From NCBI RefSeq assembly GCF_028621895.1, contig NZ_CP117520.1:1860001-1924000 (forward strand): a stretch of DNA of 64,000 bases. The letters are read 5' to 3'. The translations under genes and the position numbers were made by a program. Below the pieces are notes generated by a model. That model did not search any database. It was not told where the DNA came from and saw only the letters and a list, made by a program, of their open reading frames with translations. Source of the stretch: Acinetobacter sp. GSS19. Lineage in GTDB: Bacteria > Pseudomonadota > Gammaproteobacteria > Pseudomonadales > Moraxellaceae. Every line of letters starts with the position of its first letter. The stretch's first letter is position 1. Below are positions 28,790 through 38,688 of this stretch, one piece after another.

Positions 28790-29908
28790 TTAATTCCCTT
28801 CAAAAGGGACAAACAGGTTTTTCAGCTCATGTGGCTGGCAACGCAAGTACTGGGGTGCAATTGCAATCTGTTCCCCGAGTTGTGCCGCAGCATGCCAAGG
28901 CCAGCGTGGGTCATATAAAATAGCCCGTGCCAGTGCGATAGCATCGGCTCTGCCCTGCTGCAAGACCTGTTCTGCTTGTTCAGCTTCCGTGATCAGTCCA
29001 ACGGCAATGACAGGGATCTCGACCACCTGCTTGATCGCTTCAGCAAATGGTACCTGATAATTTGGACCAATCTGGATCTTTTGTGCTTCATGCAAACCTG
29101 CAGAGGAAACATGAATATAAGCAACACCTAACTGTTGCAATGCTTTGGCCAGTTCAATACTAGACTCAAGATTCCAACCGTTTTGCTCATCCATCCAGTC
29201 AGTGGCAGAAATCCGAATTCCGACCGGGAAGTTTTCCGGTACTGCTGCACGGATTGCCTGTACTACCTCTAAAGTCATCCGCATCCGGTTTCCCAGAGAA
29301 CCTCCATATTGGTCATGACGCAAATTGGATAAAGGGGACAAGAATTGGTGCAGTAAATAACCATGTGCAGCATGAATTTCTATGAGCTCAAAACCGGCTT
29401 CTACTGCACGTTTTGCGGCTGCTGCAAAATCCGCCTGAACCTGCTCGATCTGTTGCAGGGTTAATGCTTGTGGTGCCAAATCATCCGAGCCAAAGGCAAT
29501 CTCACTCGGAGCCACGGTTTGCCAGCCATGCGGATCATCCGGTGGCAATTGCCCTTTCCCTAGCCATGGCTTATCGGTTGAGGCTTTGCGCCCCGCATGT
29601 GCCAACTGGACGGCAAATGGCATCGGTGACAGGCTACGTACTTTTTGTAACAATGCTTTGATCTGATCTCGCTGCTGGTCATTCCAAAGCCCCAAATCGG
29701 CATAACTGATTCGTCCCTCTGGCTGTACGGCTGTCGCCTCGACAATACACAAACCTGCCCCGGATAAGGCATAATTCGCCCATTGCTGTTCATGCCAGTA
29801 ACTTAGCTCTCCTTGCAGATTGGCCGAATATTGGCACATCGGGGCAATCACAATCCGGTTGGCAACAGCCAATTCCCCATATTGAATAGGTTGAAAAAGT
29901 AAGCTCAT
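28790..29908 (-). CDS. NADH:flavin oxidoreductase, Old Yellow Enzyme family (NamA/YqjM-like)
   Basis: A 372-residue FMN-dependent ene-reductase. The N-terminal IVIAPMCQYSA holds the Cys and Tyr (about residues 25-28) that mark the thermophilic-like YqjM branch. FAVQLAHAGRKAS near 98-110, the HAAHGYLLHQFLSPLSN active-site stretch near 180-196 and GVRIS/GIRIS near 230 are family motifs. It would reduce activated carbon-carbon double bonds using NAD(P)H, probably in detoxification of electrophiles. The physiological substrate is unknown and there is no neighbouring regulator gene. Confidence 0.92.
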   Translation of the reverse strand: MSLLFQPIQYGELAVANRIVIAPMCQYSANLQGELSYWHEQQWANYALSGAGLCIVEATAVQPEGRISYADLGLWNDQQRDQIKALLQKVRSLSPMPFAVQLAHAGRKASTDKPWLGKGQLPPDDPHGWQTVAPSEIAFGSDDLAPQALTLQQIEQVQADFAAAAKRAVEAGFELIEIHAAHGYLLHQFLSPLSNLRHDQYGGSLGNRMRMTLEVVQAIRAAVPENFPVGIRISATDWMDEQNGWNLESSIELAKALQQLGVAYIHVSSAGLHEAQKIQIGPNYQVPFAEAIKQVVEIPVIAVGLITEAEQAEQVLQQGRADAIALARAILYDPRWPWHAAAQLGEQIAIAPQYLRCQPHELKNLFVPFEGN

Positions 29909-30140
29909 GATCCTTCACTCATTAACGGGCCTGATTGTCTTCTGTTATAGCACTTTTTAACGGTCTAGAAACTGGATTCACGTGAGTCGGTTGTGTCATT
30001 GATGTTTGGCAAAGCGAGGGAATGAGCAAATCCTCTGCATCTACTACAAATAGGCACAGGACTGCAAAATCGACTATATTTTCTTGTAAAATAAGCTTTC
30101 CGCCCCAATTTTCTCTGCATCCTCGCTTGCTGAACTGATC

Positions 30141-30995
30141 ATGCCTGAATTACCTGAAGTCGAAACCACGAAAACCAGTTTATTGCCCCTGCTTGAACAG
30201 ACCGTTCAGCATGTTCAAGTACGTGAATCACGTCTACGCTGGCCGATTCCGGAGGATCTAGACAAGCTGCAAGGACAAAAACTGCTGAAGTTAACGCGTC
30301 GCTCCAAATATATTCTGGCCGAGTTTGAACAGGACAGCATGCTCTGGCACTTGGGCATGTCGGGCAGTTTTCGCTTATGTGCGGCAGAGGATAAACTACG
30401 CAAACATGATCACTTGATTCTGCAATTTGATGATATCCAGCTGCGTTATCATGACCCGCGACGCTTTGGTTGCATTCTCTGGCTCAATCCGGAAACACAG
30501 CACAAGCTGTTGGATACCTTGGGGCCAGAACCTTTATCTGAATCCTTCAATGCTGGCTATCTAGCCGAGAAACTCAAAAACAAACAGACGGCGATCAAGG
30601 TTGCCATCATGGATAACCACGTCGTGGTCGGCGTAGGCAATATCTACGCGACCGAGAGTCTATTTAATTTGGGGATTCACCCGGCACAACCGGCTTCCAC
30701 GCTCAATATGCAACAGATTGAACAGTTGGTGCAGGAAATCAAACGTATCCTGAAATTCGCGATTGAGCTCGGTGGTTCAACATTACGCGATTACACCAAT
30801 GCCATGGGAGAAAATGGCTATTTCCAGCAAACCCTACTGGCCTATGGCCGTGCCGGAGAGATGTGTGTGAACTGTGAAACCATGCTAGAAAACCTAAAAC
30901 TGGGCCAGCGAGCCAGTGTGTTCTGCCCGCAATGCCAACCCTTAAAGAAAAGCAAAACACTGGCCGTTAAATCCAGCCGAGGAAGAAAAGCATGA
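30141..30995 (+). CDS. mutM: Formamidopyrimidine-DNA glycosylase
   Basis: Removes 8-oxoguanine and formamidopyrimidines from DNA and cuts the abasic strand. The N-terminal MPELPEVETT carries the catalytic Pro2 and Glu3. RRSKYIL with the key lysine near residue 58 and the helix-two-turn-helix region (VGVGNIYATESLF near 170) follow. The C-terminal zinc finger is CVNC then CPQC (about residues 244 and 264). It has 284 residues, slightly longer than the common 270 because of a basic tail after the finger. It overlaps the parvulin gene by four bases (ATGA). Confidence 0.96.
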   Translation: MPELPEVETTKTSLLPLLEQTVQHVQVRESRLRWPIPEDLDKLQGQKLLKLTRRSKYILAEFEQDSMLWHLGMSGSFRLCAAEDKLRKHDHLILQFDDIQLRYHDPRRFGCILWLNPETQHKLLDTLGPEPLSESFNAGYLAEKLKNKQTAIKVAIMDNHVVVGVGNIYATESLFNLGIHPAQPASTLNMQQIEQLVQEIKRILKFAIELGGSTLRDYTNAMGENGYFQQTLLAYGRAGEMCVNCETMLENLKLGQRASVFCPQCQPLKKSKTLAVKSSRGRKA

Positions 30996-31276
30996 AAACC
31001 GCAATTGTGCGTCATATCTTGGTCAAAGATAAAGAACTTGCGGAACAGCTGAAAAAGAAAATCAGGGACGGCGCAGACTTTGCCAAAATGGCCAAGCAGC
31101 ACTCGACCTGTAACTCAGCCAAACGTGGTGGCGAACTGGGTGAAGTCAAAAAAGGGCAACTGGTTGGCCCGATCGACAAAGCCGTGTTTAGCTTAAAGGA
31201 ACGCGAACTGCATGGCCCGATCAAAAGCCAGTTTGGCTGGCATTTACTGGAAATCAAATTCCGTATGGATTTTTAA
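30992..31276 (+). CDS. ppiC: Parvulin-type peptidyl-prolyl isomerase (PpiC-like)
   Basis: A 94-residue single-domain parvulin that catalyses cis-trans isomerisation of prolyl bonds. It has ARHILVKDK-type start (VRHILVKD), FAKMAKQHSTC near 30, GGELGEVKKGQLVGPIDKAVF near 48-68 and the C-terminal SQFGWHLLEI. There is no signal peptide, so it is cytoplasmic, as is E. coli PpiC. Translation is coupled to mutM through the ATGA overlap, although no functional link between the two is known. Confidence 0.92.
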   Translation: MKTAIVRHILVKDKELAEQLKKKIRDGADFAKMAKQHSTCNSAKRGGELGEVKKGQLVGPIDKAVFSLKERELHGPIKSQFGWHLLEIKFRMDF

Positions 31277-31289
31277 TCACAAAACTTAA

Positions 31290-31314
31290 CAGCCATCAGT
31301 GGATGGCTGTCTTT
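31290..31314 (+). terminator. Intrinsic terminator after the mutM-ppiC operon
   Basis: CAGCCATC and GATGGCTG form an eight-base stem with an AGTG loop, followed by TCTTT. The T-run is weak. Confidence 0.6.
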
Positions 31315-31325
31315 ACGGACTGTTT

Positions 31326-31658
31326 TTACTTCATCTCTTTCATGACATAAATCCAGGCATCGGTCTTTTCACCCGTGTCGAGTTCAACCTGTACCGGTAC
31401 ACGTTCATATTGTGCCCCTTCAAACGCATCAATCCGCTCCCAGTGCTGAGCCAGCTGTTCAGTCGTTAACAGATCACCCTCCACTTTACCGGCTTCAGGA
31501 TCCAGCACGATCGCTGGTAAACCTTGATCTGGTCCCCAATCCAGAATATGCACCTCACCCCGCACAGAACCTTTCCTCCAGGTTCCGCCAATCGGCTCTA
31601 AAATATGGGCGTTCTCACGACCTGGACACAGTGTTCCATAGACAAATAATCGGTTCAT
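31326..31658 (-). CDS. Gamma-glutamylcyclotransferase-like (AIG2) family protein
   Basis: A 110-residue protein with the GGCT fold signature: NRLFVYGTLCPG at the N-terminus (YGTL substrate loop) and EGDLLTTEQ followed by IDAFEGAQYERV, which includes the conserved glutamate. Members act on gamma-glutamyl amines or dipeptides; YtfP-like bacterial forms have no proven substrate. The ATG at 31658 is preferred to a TTG two codons upstream. It is probably monocistronic. Confidence 0.87.
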   Translation of the reverse strand: MNRLFVYGTLCPGRENAHILEPIGGTWRKGSVRGEVHILDWGPDQGLPAIVLDPEAGKVEGDLLTTEQLAQHWERIDAFEGAQYERVPVQVELDTGEKTDAWIYVMKEMK

Positions 31659-31740
31659 CAACAACTCATCCCTTTGCGAATCGGCCGCATGTTAAAATGG
31701 AATCTGTCTAAACACCAGTCCTACAATCATCCGAAGAATA

Positions 31741-31767
31741 AAAAACGGTGCTTTGAGCACCGTTTTT
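31741..31767. terminator. Bidirectional terminator downstream of mscL
   Basis: AAAAACGGTGCT and AGCACCGTTTTT pair perfectly around TTG. Its A-run on the plus strand supplies the T-run for the minus-strand mscL transcript. Confidence 0.85.
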
Positions 31768-31781
31768 CAACGTTAAAATCA

Positions 31782-32216
31782 TTAAGCCTTTTTCTTCAAC
31801 TCATCCCGGATTTCGCGCAACAACTGGATGTCTTCGGGCGTTGCTGCGGGTGCTGCCGGTGCTTCTTCTTTAGTACGACGCATGCGGTTCAACATTTTCA
31901 CCATCAGGAATACCACCCAAGCCAAAATGATGAAATTAATTAAAATGGTCAAGAAGTTTCCATAGGTCAATACGTTGATACCCGCTTTGCTCAATTCATC
32001 CAAAGACTGCAAATTATTCGGATTATCCCCAAGGACAATAAATTTTTGGGTAAAATCCACGCCGCCGCCAGTGATCAGGGTAATGATCGGCATGATAATG
32101 TCTTTCACCAGAGAGTCGACGATTTTACCAAATGCCCCCCCAATGATGACCCCGATGGCTAAATCCATCATATTGCCTTTAATAGCAAATTCTTTAAATT
32201 CTTGAATGATACTCAT
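31782..32216 (-). CDS. mscL: Large-conductance mechanosensitive channel
   Basis: Pressure-gated channel that releases solutes upon hypoosmotic shock. It has 144 residues: an N-terminal amphipathic helix ([14 protein letters not shown]), TM1 with [17 protein letters not shown] (about 18-36), a periplasmic loop, TM2 near residues 76-98 and a C-terminal helix bundle (ELKKKA end). The start at 32216 is backed by GGAG; six extra residues from 32234 are unsupported. The polar loop between the two helices contains PNNLQSL, as in other Acinetobacter MscL proteins. Confidence 0.95.
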   Translation of the reverse strand: MSIIQEFKEFAIKGNMMDLAIGVIIGGAFGKIVDSLVKDIIMPIITLITGGGVDFTQKFIVLGDNPNNLQSLDELSKAGINVLTYGNFLTILINFIILAWVVFLMVKMLNRMRRTKEEAPAAPAATPEDIQLLREIRDELKKKA

Positions 32217-32331
32217 AGAAACTCCAGACACCATTTTTCAGTGTTTTTATAGGGTGATGATTAGTCAGTAGTTATTGTTACTTTAGCAATTTTTTATCAC
32301 ACGCCAGTTTCATTTTGTAACTTATGTTCAC

Positions 32332-32364
32332 AAAAAAACCGCTAACGGCTGTTAGCGGTTTTTT
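32332..32364. terminator. Intrinsic terminator after typA
   Basis: AAAAAACCGCTAAC and GTTAGCGGTTTTTT pair around GGCT. It serves the minus-strand typA transcript and is symmetrical. Confidence 0.88.
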
Positions 32365-32381
32365 CAACTTCACTGAATAAC

Positions 32382-34217
32382 TTATTTGTCGCGGTTACGC
32401 TTACGTTCGTTTTCAGTCAAATAACGCTTACGGATACGGATCGATTTAGGTGTTACTTCCACCAACTCATCATCCTCAATAAATTCAAGTGCTTGTTCAA
32501 GCGTGAATTCGATTGGCGGAGTCAAGGTCAATGCATCATCAGTACCCGATGCACGAACGTTGGTCAACTGTTTCGCTTTAGTTGGGTTAACCACCATATC
32601 GTCTGAACGCGAGTTAATCCCCACGATCATCCCTTCATAAACTTCCAACTGTGGCTTAGCAAATAGACGACCACGGTCTTGCAAGCTGAACAATGCATAG
32701 CCCAAGCAAGTACCTTGAACCATCGAAATCAATACACCGTTTTGACGTTTCGCAACACTACCTTGTTTTACAGGGCCATAATGCGAGAAGCTTGACGTCA
32801 TGATCCCTGTACCAGAAGTCATGGTCAAGAATTCAGAACGGAAACCGATCAAACCACGTGAAGGAACAGTCGCTTCAATACGGATACGGCCTTTACCGTC
32901 CACTTCCATATTGGTCATTTCACCTTTACGGTGACCCATTTGCTCCATTACAGCGCCTTGGTGCTGTTCTTCAACGTCAAAGGTTACGTTTTCATAAGGC
33001 TCTTGTTTTTCACCATCAACTTCTTTGATGATTACTTGCGGACGAGATACGCCCATTTCGAAACCTTCACGGCGCATGTTTTCAATTAATACTGAAAGAT
33101 GCAGCTCACCACGACCAGAAACCTTGAAACGGTCTGGACTGTCAGTATCTTCTACACGAAGCGCCACGTTATGAATCAATTCACGATCCAGACGTTCACG
33201 GATGTTACGTGAAGTCACGAACTTACCTTCTTTACCCGCAAATGGTGAGTTATTCACCTGGAAGGTCATCGATACGGTTGGTTCGTCTACAGAAAGTGCT
33301 GGTAATGCTTCAACATTTTTCGGATCACAGATCGTGTCAGAAATATTGAGTGCATCAATACCGGTAATACATACGATATCACCCGCAGCAGCAGATTCAA
33401 CATCAACACGCTCTAGACCATGGTAACCCATGATTTTCAAGATACGGCCGTTACGTGTATTGCCATCTTTATCAATCACAGTTACAGGTGTGTTGGTTTT
33501 TACAGAACCACGCTGAATACGACCCACACCGATAACACCCACGAAGCTGTTATAGTCGAGCGATGAAATCTGCATTTGGAATGGACCATCAACATCCACC
33601 GCTGGTGGCTCTACGATGTCGACGATGGTTTCAAACAACGGAGTCATGTCTTCAGCAAGTTCTTCTGGTGCTGGACCAGCCACACCACGTAGACCTGAAG
33701 CATAGACAATCGGGAAGTCTAACTGTTCGTCAGTCGCGCCCAAGTTGTCAAACAAGTCAAATACTTGGTCGATTACCCAGTCACAACGTGCACTTGGCTT
33801 GTCGACTTTGTTAATGATCACGATTGGTTTCAAACCACGAGCAAACGCTTTTTGTGTTACAAAGCGAGTTTGTGGCATTGGACCTTCTTGTGCGTCTACA
33901 AGGAGCAGTACACAGTCTACCATCGACAATACACGTTCTACTTCACCACCGAAGTCGGCGTGTCCCGGGGTGTCCACGATGTTGATACGGTATTCAGTAT
34001 CAGTACGCTTGTCTAACCATTTGATGGCCGTATTTTTTGCAAGAATCGTAATACCACGCTCTGATTCTAGCGCGTTTGAGTCCATGACACGCTCAATCTC
34101 GCCCGCTCGTTCACCGAGTGCACCTGATTGTTGAAGAAGTTTATCGACAAGAGTGGTTTTACCATGGTCAACGTGCGCAATAATTGCGATGTTGCGGAGA
34201 GTTTTGATATCTGACAT
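32382..34217 (-). CDS. typA: Ribosome-associated translational GTPase TypA/BipA
   Basis: GTPase of the EF-G family that binds the 70S ribosome and supports 50S assembly and growth under cold or other stress. It has 611 residues: G1 [10 protein letters not shown] (about 14-23), switch [14 protein letters not shown] near 80, NKVDKPSAR near 134, then domain II, domain III, domain V and the TypA-specific C-terminal domain, ending in [15 protein letters not shown]. The upstream region has a perfect TATAAT box on the minus strand at 34250-34255, about 32 bases before the start codon. Confidence 0.97.
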   Translation of the reverse strand: MSDIKTLRNIAIIAHVDHGKTTLVDKLLQQSGALGERAGEIERVMDSNALESERGITILAKNTAIKWLDKRTDTEYRINIVDTPGHADFGGEVERVLSMVDCVLLLVDAQEGPMPQTRFVTQKAFARGLKPIVIINKVDKPSARCDWVIDQVFDLFDNLGATDEQLDFPIVYASGLRGVAGPAPEELAEDMTPLFETIVDIVEPPAVDVDGPFQMQISSLDYNSFVGVIGVGRIQRGSVKTNTPVTVIDKDGNTRNGRILKIMGYHGLERVDVESAAAGDIVCITGIDALNISDTICDPKNVEALPALSVDEPTVSMTFQVNNSPFAGKEGKFVTSRNIRERLDRELIHNVALRVEDTDSPDRFKVSGRGELHLSVLIENMRREGFEMGVSRPQVIIKEVDGEKQEPYENVTFDVEEQHQGAVMEQMGHRKGEMTNMEVDGKGRIRIEATVPSRGLIGFRSEFLTMTSGTGIMTSSFSHYGPVKQGSVAKRQNGVLISMVQGTCLGYALFSLQDRGRLFAKPQLEVYEGMIVGINSRSDDMVVNPTKAKQLTNVRASGTDDALTLTPPIEFTLEQALEFIEDDELVEVTPKSIRIRKRYLTENERKRNRDK

Positions 34218-34249
34218 GAAATTCGATACGTTTAAAATTTTGAGGGCAA

Positions 34250-34281
34250 ATTATACAAAAAAACACTACTCTTGAGTAGTG
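34250..34281 (-). promoter_or_regulatory. Hairpin and TATAAT box in front of typA
   Basis: On the minus strand CACTACTC and GAGTAGTG (34264-34281) form an eight-base stem with a two-base loop, followed by seven T and then TATAAT (34250-34255). The stem and T-run read as an intrinsic terminator, while the TATAAT fits a -10 element for typA with the palindrome over the -35 position. Which role applies cannot be told from sequence. Confidence 0.5.
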
Positions 34282-34892
34282 ACAGTTTATTGACGAAACC
34301 TGATTTTTTTGCTGAGGTGTTTAATTGCCTAATTTGTCTTATCTTCAGGACAGTTAACATCGATATTTTGATCGAAATGTCTGTTAATGCTTGGGATTCA
34401 ACAAAAAATAATCTGACTCCCCCTCCTCTGTTTATCAATCTCCTTCGACTTTGATCATAATTTAAGCCAAAAATGCTGTAACATCTCCTTGCAATTCAGA
34501 AAATAAAGATCATAACTCGGCTGCGTTCAACAGCAAATTTTTAAATCCCTTGCCTGGCAAATTGAATGGCCACCTTCAAAAATGATCAACAAACATACGC
34601 TGTACATCCAAACAGGTATATAACGTCAGCCCTTCTTATGCTTCAACAGACATATGAATAAAATGAGGATACCTCATAAAAACAGGCTACTCATCCAATC
34701 TTTGTTGAATGGTCTAGATCATCTCATCGGCCATTTGGCTCAATCTATTTACAATCCTGAAGCGGTTCATCGCACAAATGAATAGAATCTTGCACTTATC
34801 CCTTCCCGCCTCTGTCAATTCAAATTAAGCTATTCAGCGAAAAGAAACCTTATATGCCTAGCACAGGCCGTTAGATGAAAGAATGGAAAAGT
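34282..34892. other. 610-base region without a gene
   Basis: Between the divergent typA and rsmC. Open frames here are short and lack ribosome-binding sites. The left edge is the minus-strand hairpin with T-run, so a short minus-strand transcript ending there is possible. No known RNA family was recognised by eye. Confidence 0.45.
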
Positions 34893-35912
34893 ATGGATCC
34901 TCGAAGTGAAGTGGTGTTGCGACAAATTGATCTGCTTGATGGAGAGGTTTTATTTATTAATCCGCCTCGTGATAGCTTGCTCAAACAATTGCCTTTGCCG
35001 ATCACTGGGCAAGTCTGGACCTGGAATTTTGCCGATCACCAATACTTTCTTGGCCAGCAAATCACCTCGCATTTTTTGATTGAATGTCCAACAGCTGATT
35101 TCAATCAGGCTGTGATTTTTGTACCCAAATCACGAGAACTACTCGACTATCTGCTCAATCAAGTTTTAAGCCAAATTAAACTAGGTGCCCAGATTTTTCT
35201 CATCGGTGAGAAGAAAGGGGGGGTTGAGCGTGCAGCCAAACAGCTACAGGTATTTGGCAAAGCCATCAAAATCGACAGTGCTCGACACTGCCAAATGTGG
35301 CAAATGCAAAGTGCTCAGCAACCTGAAAGAAAGGCTCTACAAGACTGGTTAAAAACCTATACGGTACATACGGCGCATAAAGAATTATCCATCTGTACCT
35401 TGCCGGGGGTATTCAGCCAGAAACAGCTCGATATCGGAACAGCAGTCTTGTTGCCTTATTTGACTCAGGTCAAAGCTGGAAAAATTGCGGATTTTGGCTG
35501 TGGGGCGGGTGTCATCAGTTGCTATCTGGCCAGTTTGAATCCGGAAAACCAGATTTATGCGCTCGATGTGGATGCCTTTGCGCTGGCATCGACTCAATTA
35601 ACCTTCGAAATCAATCAACTAAATCCAGAGCGTTTACAGGTACTCCCAGTGACGGGAATTGCAGATGCACCTGATGATCTGGATGCAATTGTGAGCAATC
35701 CACCGTTCCATCAGGGAATTCATACCGATTATGATGCCAGTGAGCAACTGTGCCAGCAGGCCAAACAGCATCTCAAGCCATCTGGTGAACTTTGGATTGT
35801 CGCTAACCGATTTTTAAATTACCCACCTTTATTGGAGCGTAGCTTCGGTCAATGCCAGATCTTGACTGATACACAGGGCTTTAAAGTGTTATATGCAAGT
35901 ATCAGACACTAA
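34893..35912 (+). CDS. rsmC: 16S rRNA (guanine(1207)-N2)-methyltransferase RsmC
   Basis: Methylates G1207 of 16S rRNA in the 30S subunit. The protein has 339 residues when started at the ATG at 34893 (MDPRSEVV), which has GGA six bases upstream; an ATG at 34875 would add six residues. It is a tandem methyltransferase: a degenerate N-terminal half and a catalytic C-terminal half with [10 protein letters not shown] (SAM binding, near residue 200) and the SNPPFHQGI catalytic NPPF box near 268. The gene is alone between typA and ompA. Confidence 0.92.
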   Translation: MDPRSEVVLRQIDLLDGEVLFINPPRDSLLKQLPLPITGQVWTWNFADHQYFLGQQITSHFLIECPTADFNQAVIFVPKSRELLDYLLNQVLSQIKLGAQIFLIGEKKGGVERAAKQLQVFGKAIKIDSARHCQMWQMQSAQQPERKALQDWLKTYTVHTAHKELSICTLPGVFSQKQLDIGTAVLLPYLTQVKAGKIADFGCGAGVISCYLASLNPENQIYALDVDAFALASTQLTFEINQLNPERLQVLPVTGIADAPDDLDAIVSNPPFHQGIHTDYDASEQLCQQAKQHLKPSGELWIVANRFLNYPPLLERSFGQCQILTDTQGFKVLYASIRH

Positions 35913-36066
35913 AATAATCGGTGCTCTCATTTTCTGAAATTGATGGACAAGAATAAGTTCCATCATCCACCTCTAGCGATGCCCTGTGAATTTTAGCTTT
36001 ACAACAACCGATTAAAGCTTTTGATTTTATAAAATTGGCAAGATCACGTTTTGCCTGATCCACAAT

Positions 36067-36095
36067 AAAAAAACGGCTCCTAAGAGCCGTTTTTT
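36067..36095. terminator. Bidirectional terminator after ompA
   Basis: AAAAAAACGGCTC and GAGCCGTTTTTT pair around CTAA, just past the ompA stop codon. It can also stop transcription from rsmC. Confidence 0.87.
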
Positions 36096-36111
36096 ATAAT
36101 CTCGTTAGAGA

Positions 36112-37212
36112 TTATTGAGCTGGTTGTTGTGCTGCTGGTTGAGCAACGACAGTACGGCTACCAGTGATGGTCGCGAATACACGACGGTTCATCGCACGAC
36201 CTTCTTTAGTGCTGTTGTCAGCAATTGGTTGATCCCATGCGAAGCCTTGAGTAGACAAACGAGATGGATCAACATTGTATTCGTTTACAAGTGCAGATTT
36301 CACAGAGTTTGCACGTGCAAGAGATAAACGTTCGTTCAATGCGCGTGGACCAGTGTTGTCTGTGTGACCTTCGATACGTGCAGTTGCATTTGGATATTCA
36401 ACCAATTTTTCAGCAACTTTCGCGATTTCAGGCTTGTATTGTGGCTTGATGTTTGACTTGTTGGTATCGAAGAATACACGGAGTTCCATGTTCAAATCTT
36501 CAGTCAACTGTTGTGGTTGTTGTGGTTCAACTACTGGTGTTGGCGCAACTACTGGAGTTTGTTCAACTACTGGTGCAGCCGGCTTCAAATGACCGCCAAG
36601 CACAACGTTTAGACCAGCAAGCGTAGTATAATCCCAGAATTTATTATCAAAATTATAAGTACCACGTGCTTCGGTACGTAAAGACAGTGCATCGTTCAAA
36701 CGCCAGAATGCACCTACACCAGCATTACCAATGGTGCTTTCCTCTTCCCATCCTGCATAGTCAGTATAACCATTTGCAGCTTTGCCTTCATATTTTACAT
36801 GACCTGCGCCTAATAATACGTAAGGTTTGATCTTGCTGTCATAATTTTTAGTAATAAGATCAGACGTTACATAAAAGTTACCAGCCAATTGCTTTTTCTT
36901 ATATTCACCATCGACGTCATTGTTGTTGGCAGCCCATTTAATATCGCCTTTAACCTGCGAATATTCAGCCTCAAAACCTAACCATGGAGTCAACTCTACG
37001 CCTAGAGCAGCGCCAACAAATACATCATCTTGTAATTCATCAATATTTGACCAATCAACCCCATTTACATCGGATAATAATTTTCCACCATTATTATGCT
37101 GAGTTTCGTTCCAAGTATAACCAGCCATTAACGGAGTAATGGTAACGCCTGCATTCGCAGCAGCGAATGGTGCAGCAACTAATAGAGCAAGTGCAATACG
37201 ATTCATTTTCAT
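36112..37212 (-). CDS. ompA: Outer membrane protein OmpA (Omp38 type)
   Basis: Major slow porin and peptidoglycan anchor of Acinetobacter, linked in that genus to adhesion, vesicle formation and drug tolerance. It has 366 residues: a signal peptide ([20 protein letters not shown], cleaved before AGVT), an eight-stranded N-terminal barrel (to about 200), a Pro/Val/Thr-rich linker ([17 protein letters not shown]) and a C-terminal OmpA-like domain with [22 protein letters not shown] and NRRV. The diaminopimelate-binding Asp and Arg (ELRVFFDTN and NERLSLARA segments) are present. GGAGG lies seven bases before the ATG. Surface loops are rich in Asn, Asp and Lys, as expected for variable loops. Confidence 0.97.
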   Translation of the reverse strand: MKMNRIALALLVAAPFAAANAGVTITPLMAGYTWNETQHNNGGKLLSDVNGVDWSNIDELQDDVFVGAALGVELTPWLGFEAEYSQVKGDIKWAANNNDVDGEYKKKQLAGNFYVTSDLITKNYDSKIKPYVLLGAGHVKYEGKAANGYTDYAGWEEESTIGNAGVGAFWRLNDALSLRTEARGTYNFDNKFWDYTTLAGLNVVLGGHLKPAAPVVEQTPVVAPTPVVEPQQPQQLTEDLNMELRVFFDTNKSNIKPQYKPEIAKVAEKLVEYPNATARIEGHTDNTGPRALNERLSLARANSVKSALVNEYNVDPSRLSTQGFAWDQPIADNSTKEGRAMNRRVFATITGSRTVVAQPAAQQPAQ

Positions 37213-37559
37213 GGATTATCCTCCAGAGATAACATTTGTTTTCAAGCTCGGCCTAAAATTTTTCTTTACATTCTGAGATCACTTTCGCATCTCAGTATTA
37301 TTTTTAAGCTACTCACTTTGCATCATACAAACACTTAAAAGGTTTTCCAAGTGTTTGATAATTCTAATCAAGCGAATTATTGACAAAATTACTTACAATT
37401 TCCGTTGTATTTCAGTAAATATTCACTCAATTTCAGCCGCGAGTTCACTTATTGTTTTTGCAGCTCTATCTTAACAGTATCTCTGACGAATAAAAGATAA
37501 ACAGTAAAAACTCAACAATTCATCTTTCTTTTCTTGTTTTTTATAATCAGGTCTCGACC
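37213..37559 (-). promoter_or_regulatory. ompA upstream region with two hairpins
   Basis: Between divergent ompA and the pseudopilin gene. Inverted repeats CTGAGAT/ATCTCAG (37273-37295) and CAAACACTT/AAGTGTTTG (37328-37357) lie 61-145 bases upstream of ompA. Neither is followed by a T-run. On the ompA transcript they could form 5' leader stems of the kind that stabilise ompA mRNA in E. coli. No promoter could be fixed with confidence. Confidence 0.4.
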
Positions 37560-38081
37560 ATGTTAAACAATAAGAATAATGGTTTTACGCTTATTGAACT
37601 CATCGTTACGATTGCAGTGATTGCAATTATCGCGAGCCTTGCAATGCCGTATTACCATCGGTTTATGGCGGAAGCAGAAGCAAAAAATATTACTCGCCTA
37701 CTGGATTTTCATATTCAAAAAGCCAAGAACTCAGCCGCTATCTATCGCACCAATGTCGTGATATGTTCATCACCTGATCAGAGCAGTTGCCAAAGCAACC
37801 ACTGGAATCAAGGTTTTTTGGTTTTTATCGACTACAACAAAAATCGGCAAGTCGATACAAATGAACCCGTTCTAAGTCAACATCAGGATCCATTGAAATA
37901 TGGTGCATTAAGCTGGCAAGGAACACTCAATAGCAGTAGTGTCACCTTTCAAGGAGATAGTGGTTTACCACGCGGCTCCAATGGCAGCTTTTATTACTGT
38001 GCACATCAAATCGAACAGCATCAGAAGCTGGTGCTCAGTATGATGGGGCAAACACGTGTCGAACACCCCACAACATGCTAA
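37560..38081 (+). CDS. fimT: GspH/FimT family type IV pseudopilin
   Basis: A 173-residue minor pilin-like protein. The prepilin peptidase site is G|FTLIEL (residues 8-9), followed by a hydrophobic helix (VTIAVIAIIASLAMPYY) and a soluble C-terminal domain containing two Cys pairs (CSSPDQSSC and the CAHQ...TTC end) that may form disulfides. Such pseudopilins prime type IV pilus or type II secretion fibres; in Acinetobacter FimT proteins take part in DNA uptake, but this copy stands alone away from other pil genes. The specific role is therefore an inference. Confidence 0.8.
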   Translation: MLNNKNNGFTLIELIVTIAVIAIIASLAMPYYHRFMAEAEAKNITRLLDFHIQKAKNSAAIYRTNVVICSSPDQSSCQSNHWNQGFLVFIDYNKNRQVDTNEPVLSQHQDPLKYGALSWQGTLNSSSVTFQGDSGLPRGSNGSFYYCAHQIEQHQKLVLSMMGQTRVEHPTTC

Positions 38082-38153
38082 AAGATGTGAATATGGAGTA
38101 TTTCAATATATGAGTTTTAAATAGAAACATCACTTTAAAAAAGTTTAAAGTAT

Positions 38154-38181
38154 AAAAAACCGGACAGTAGTCCGGTTTTTT
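38154..38181. terminator. Bidirectional terminator between the pseudopilin gene and DUF934
   Basis: AAAAAACCGGAC and GTCCGGTTTTTT pair around AGTA. Convergent genes on both sides can use it. Confidence 0.87.
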
Positions 38182-38196
38182 ATTGAGGCATCACTA

Positions 38197-38688
38197 TTAA
38201 GCAGAAGCACCCGTTTGATAGTGTGCTTGCTGTACGGCTGTTGAAGCCTGATAAGGATGAGTAAAGTCAGAGAGACCAGCAGCGGCTTCGACAATATCTT
38301 TACCTTCTTTGATCACAAAGCTATCAAACCCTGAACGCTTCATATAATTCAAGACATCTTTGAAGACATCACCGATCGCACGCAATTCCCCTTGGAATCC
38401 CTGACGGCGTAGTAGCGCAGCAAACGAATAACCACGACCATCATTGAATCCAGCAAACTCAATAAAGATCGTATCCAGCTGATCAAGTGGGTATTGATGG
38501 TTTTCTGGTGAATCATTCACAGTCAAGTACAACGCTTTTTTAGCTTGTACTTGTGGCAACAATTCCAACTGCGCTGTGGTGAGTACCACATCACCTTGTG
38601 GCAATACCGCATCTTCTGGCACTGCTTGGTAAGTATTCTCGAGAACCGTGCCATCTTTATACAGCACAGGCAATGCAATATTAAGCAT
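38197..38688 (-). CDS. DUF934 protein, sulfite-reduction partner of CysI
   Basis: A 163-residue protein of the DUF934 family, annotated in other proteobacteria as an oxidoreductase probably involved in sulfite reduction because it follows cysI. FIEFAGFNDGRGYSFAALLRR (about residues 82-102, split as FIEFAGFNDGRG and YSFAALLRR) is the conserved core. The start at 38688 overlaps the 3' end of cysI by eight bases, so translation is coupled; longer forms from 38766 lie within cysI in another frame. It has no recognisable cofactor motif, and its biochemical role is not established. Confidence 0.86.
   Translation of the reverse strand: MLNIALPVLYKDGTVLENTYQAVPEDAVLPQGDVVLTTAQLELLPQVQAKKALYLTVNDSPENHQYPLDQLDTIFIEFAGFNDGRGYSFAALLRRQGFQGELRAIGDVFKDVLNYMKRSGFDSFVIKEGKDIVEAAAGLSDFTHPYQASTAVQQAHYQTGASA

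Noticed and set aside
34232-34438. Minus-strand open frame of 68 codons upstream of typA
   Set aside because: It runs through the typA promoter and terminator-like hairpin and has no supporting features.
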